Shown piece by piece: positions 6,846 to 7,681 of a DNA stretch of 7,681 bases (positions within the stretch are counted from its first letter, which is position 1; the number at the start of each line of letters is the position of its first letter). Source of the stretch: Desulfurococcales archaeon ex4484_217_1 (GTDB lineage Archaea > Thermoproteota > Thermoprotei_A > EX4484-217-1); assembly GCA_002254745.1 (NCBI GenBank), contig NJED01000065.1, forward strand, positions 1-7,681, in the 5' to 3' direction. The notes under the pieces are model-generated. The model saw only the letters and a program-made list of their open reading frames with translations, was not told the origin of the DNA and did not search any database. The translations under genes and the position numbers were made by a program.

Positions 6846-6925
6846 TATAAACCGCTATTAGAAACAATTTAAACATGCATTAGCACGGGCTTCGTGAAGT
6901 TGAAGAGAGTAACTTTTTTCTTCTA
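6846..6925 (+). promoter_or_regulatory. Plus-strand TATA box with possible short transcript and T-tract
   Basis: TATAAA at 6846-6851, preceded by a purine-rich BRE-like AAAAG, predicts transcription from about 6875. There the DNA reads ATG-CAT-TAG, so no protein follows. Downstream are a small hairpin CACG/CGTG (6884-6887 with 6893-6896), GAAGA/TCTTC (6902-6906 with 6919-6923) and a T-tract (6914-6922) that could end a transcript of about 50 bases. The alternative is that the transcript reads on into the structured RNA at 7049. Weak evidence either way. Confidence 0.3.
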
Positions 6926-6952
6926 CTATTATGTCTAGTATGGTTTAGACTA

Positions 6953-6998
6953 TTCGCTTGTTTGAGTGCTTGGGGTTCGCTTGTTTGAGTGCTTGGGG
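6953..6998. repeat. 23-bp perfect tandem duplication ending in a G-run
   Basis: The unit at 6953-6975 (begins TTCGCTTG, contains GTTTGAGTGCTTG, ends GGGG) is repeated exactly at 6976-6998 with one more G at 6999. The unit itself holds two copies of GCTTG. There is no coding potential. The terminal G-string recalls archaeal origin recognition boxes but the rest of the consensus is not there. It may also be a regulatory protein site or simple slippage. Confidence 0.9.
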
Positions 6999-7000
6999 GT

Positions 7001-7018
7001 TTTTGGAAATTTTGGAAA
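7001..7018. repeat. 9-bp perfect tandem duplication
   Basis: TTTTGGAAA at 7001-7009 is repeated at 7010-7018, two bases after the 23-bp repeats end and just before the TATA box at 7026. It resembles the TATTTGGAA duplication in the methyltransferase gene. Function unknown. Confidence 0.9.
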
Positions 7019-7025
7019 CAATACG

Positions 7026-7034
7026 TTTATATTT
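7026..7034 (+). promoter_or_regulatory. TATA box in front of the structured RNA
   Basis: TTTATATTT in AT-rich DNA. Counting 25-27 bases from its centre gives a start near 7055. The GC-rich RNA begins at 7049, so spacing is slightly short for a start exactly at the first repeat base but close enough for a start within the first few bases. This supports plus-strand transcription of the 7049-7295 region. Confidence 0.5.
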
Positions 7035-7048
7035 CTCTTTTACATTAT

Positions 7049-7148
7049 GGGTGGTGAAGCCGTTAGGCTTTGCCGATGACGGTATAACCCTGTAACCCGG
7101 GTGGTGAAGCCGTTAGGCTTTGCCGATGACGGTATAACCCTGTAACCC
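7049..7148 (+). repeat. 50-bp perfect tandem duplication, each unit able to fold
   Basis: 7049-7098 and 7099-7148 are identical (the match runs one base further). Each unit can fold as a small three-way junction. The closing stem GGGT (7049-7052) pairs with ACCC (7087-7090, or the alternative at 7095-7098). The two hairpins are AAGCC-GTTA-GGCTT (7057-7070) and TGCCG-ATGA-CGGTA (7071-7084). The last includes a G-U pair that would be A-C on the other strand, favouring the plus strand as the RNA. No spacer separates the units, so this is not a CRISPR array. Confidence 0.9.
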
Positions 7149-7170
7149 GCATCCTGTGGTGTGCGGGGAT

Positions 7171-7233
7171 GTAGCCTACTGATGAACCACCGACAAAGAT
7201 GAGGTGGCTGAGGGGGGAGCCCGTGCAGGCTAC
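7171..7233 (+). ncRNA. Stem-loop with kink-turn (box C/D-like) motif
   Basis: GTAGCCT (7171-7177) pairs perfectly with AGGCTAC (7227-7233). Inside, CCACC (7187-7191) pairs with GGTGG (7203-7207) around an 11-base loop. Directly outside that helix lie CTGATGA (7179-7185) on the 5' side and CTGA (7208-7211) on the 3' side, the box C and box D pattern whose tandem G-A pairs form a kink-turn bound by archaeal L7Ae. The space between the boxes (22 bases, mostly self-paired) is too short for a normal C/D methylation guide, so a structural or regulatory L7Ae site is more likely. Confidence 0.5.
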
Positions 7234-7270
7234 CAAAATATCTCTAGTTACCAAAAGATAATACGCGGGC

Positions 7271-7292
7271 AACCACCATTCTATAGGTGGTT
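7271..7292 (+). promoter_or_regulatory. Hairpin covering the ribosome binding site of the cysteine synthase gene
   Basis: AACCACC (7271-7277) and GGTGGTT (7286-7292) form a perfect 7-bp stem with an 8-base loop. Its 3' arm contains AGGTG (7285-7289), the only ribosome binding site for the ATG at 7296, about 6 bases away. When formed it should reduce translation. GGTGG here could instead pair with CCACC at 7187-7191, and CCACC here with GGTGG at 7203-7207, so the RNA has alternative states. Confidence 0.6.
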
Positions 7293-7295
7293 AGT

Positions 7296-7681
7296 ATGTT
7301 ACGTGTAGCTCACAGCTCTGTTGAGTTAATAGGTAATACTCCAATGGTTAGACTATCGAGAATAGATAAGGACTATCCATTTGAAATATGGGGTAAGTGT
7401 GAGTTCTTAAATCCAACGGGAAGCGTTAAGGATAGAATGGCGCTATATATGATTAAGGAAGCTGAGAAGCAAGGGAGACTAAAACCTGGAATGACTATAG
7501 TAATACCAACTACTGGAAATACGGGGATATCTTTTGCAGCTTGGGGAGCCTATTTTGGATACAAAGTGTTGATAGTAATGCCTGAAGAAATGAGCTATGA
7601 GAGAAAACTTCTAGACTTGCTTTTTGGAGCGGAACTTATACACACGCCTGGCGGAGAAAGCGACGCTATGGGAGCTTTAAA
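7296..7681 (+). CDS. Cysteine synthase family PLP enzyme (CysK/CysM/CBS-like), N-terminal part
   Basis: 128 codons read through to the right edge without a stop; full enzymes are about 300 residues or more. It has SVELIGNTPMVRL (8-20), NPTGSVKDR (39-47) with Lys45 as the expected PLP Schiff-base lysine, PTTGNTGIS (71-79) for PLP phosphate binding, and MPEEMSYERKLLDLLFGAELIHTPG, all hallmarks of fold-type II sulfhydrylases. Likely substrates are O-acetylserine or O-phosphoserine plus sulfide, giving cysteine. A cystathionine beta-synthase cannot be excluded because the C-terminus is missing. It is transcribed away from the other genes and preceded by the structured region, with AGGTG (7285-7289) as ribosome binding site. 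Confidence 0.88.
   Translation, partial: MLRVAHSSVELIGNTPMVRLSRIDKDYPFEIWGKCEFLNPTGSVKDRMALYMIKEAEKQGRLKPGMTIVIPTTGNTGISFAAWGAYFGYKVLIVMPEEMSYERKLLDLLFGAELIHTPGGESDAMGAL

Larger units (their letters stand above)
6761..7048. other. Non-coding divergent promoter region
   Basis: No reading frame here looks real. The stretch holds the minus-strand promoter of the kinase operon, a plus-strand TATA box with a possible short transcript, a small inverted repeat GTCTA/TAGAC (about 6933-6949), the 23-bp and 9-bp tandem duplications, and the TATA box for the structured RNA. The left half is very AT-rich. Confidence 0.75.
7049..7292 (+). ncRNA. Candidate structured RNA or long 5' leader of the cysteine synthase gene (unidentified)
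   Basis: About 245 bases, clearly richer in G and C than the AT-rich DNA on its left, with no convincing ORF and a TATA box in front. In order: two identical 50-base foldable units (7049-7148), hairpin CCCGCA/TGCGGG (7146-7151 with 7162-7167), a long stem GTAGCCT/AGGCTAC (7171-7177 with 7227-7233) enclosing a kink-turn-like hairpin, a short A-rich stretch with TACCAAAA twice (7231 and 7249), and a hairpin over the ribosome binding site of the next gene. High GC with compensating stems is how ncRNAs stand out in AT-rich thermophiles. I recognise no Rfam family. It could be a separate sRNA ending around 7240, or one leader continuous with the mRNA. Several helices are mutually exclusive, which favours a switch. 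Confidence 0.5.

Noticed and set aside
7049..7148. CRISPR repeats
   Set aside because: Two head-to-tail copies with no spacers; 50 bases is too long and no cas genes are near.
7179..7211. Box C/D methylation-guide sRNA
   Set aside because: The C and D-like boxes are only 22 bases apart with self-paired sequence and no room for D'/C' and two guide regions.
7049..7240. RNase P RNA, fluoride or TPP riboswitch
   Set aside because: None of the hallmark conserved blocks (GAGGAAAGTC, or the fluoride and TPP core motifs) are seen.
7063..7272. 69-residue minus-strand reading frame
   Set aside because: It lies over the structured RNA, its sequence is a by-product of the 50-bp repeats, and it has no recognisable domain or ribosome binding site.
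7049..7292. Signal recognition particle (7S) RNA
   Set aside because: CCCTGTAACC followed by a hairpin recalls the Alu domain of archaeal SRP RNA, but the S-domain hallmark (GTCAGG...GGAAG...GCAGCC) is missing and the 5' part is a simple tandem repeat.
7049..7292. Remnant of an IS200/IS605 end or TnpB guide RNA
   Set aside because: A GATGA-rich structured RNA suggested this, but no tnpA/tnpB fragment or recognisable element end is present. It cannot be fully excluded without a search.

Overview
The window looks like a chromosomal segment of a thermophilic archaeon, most likely Thermoproteota (Crenarchaeota or a close relative). The evidence is archaeal TATA-box promoters (for example 4208-4216 on the minus strand), GGTG/GAGGT-type ribosome binding sites, frequent GTG/TTG starts, a four-gene ferredoxin-linked 2-oxoacid oxidoreductase, an aKMT-type lysine methyltransferase and an archaeal Lrp/AsnC regulator. 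Coding DNA is AT-rich. I cannot name a genus.

Positions 1-4220 (minus strand, read right to left) hold a tight central-carbon operon: sucC, sucD, korD, korA, korB, korC, with gaps of 1-4 bases or short overlaps. Kor oxidises 2-oxoglutarate with CoA and ferredoxin to succinyl-CoA (or runs in reverse), and SucCD interconverts succinyl-CoA and succinate with ATP. Two of the six genes are damaged as written. sucD lacks about 61 internal residues in frame. korA lacks about 52 bases and is frameshifted, which removes the segment that should carry the TPP-activating glutamate. Either the operon is decaying or the assembly has local errors.

Positions 4344-6806 (minus strand) hold a second operon: a CTP-dependent polyprenol/phytol-kinase-like membrane protein, an Lrp/AsnC regulator, a cobalamin-binding methyltransferase corrinoid protein without its usual partners, and an aKMT-like protein lysine methyltransferase that may have its own promoter.

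Positions 6761-7295 contain no convincing protein gene but are the most unusual part. After an AT-rich divergent promoter zone come three exact tandem duplications in a row (23 bp x2, 9 bp x2, 50 bp x2). The 50-bp pair begins a GC-rich, plus-strand stretch of about 245 bases that has a TATA box in front and several strong hairpins, including one with a kink-turn (box C/D-like) motif. It ends in a perfect hairpin that covers the ribosome binding site of the next gene, a cysteine-synthase-family gene starting at 7296 and running off the window. Several helices have alternative partners. I read this as a candidate undescribed structured RNA, possibly a cis-regulatory leader (riboswitch-like, perhaps with tandem sensors) controlling cysteine synthesis. 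That role is inference.
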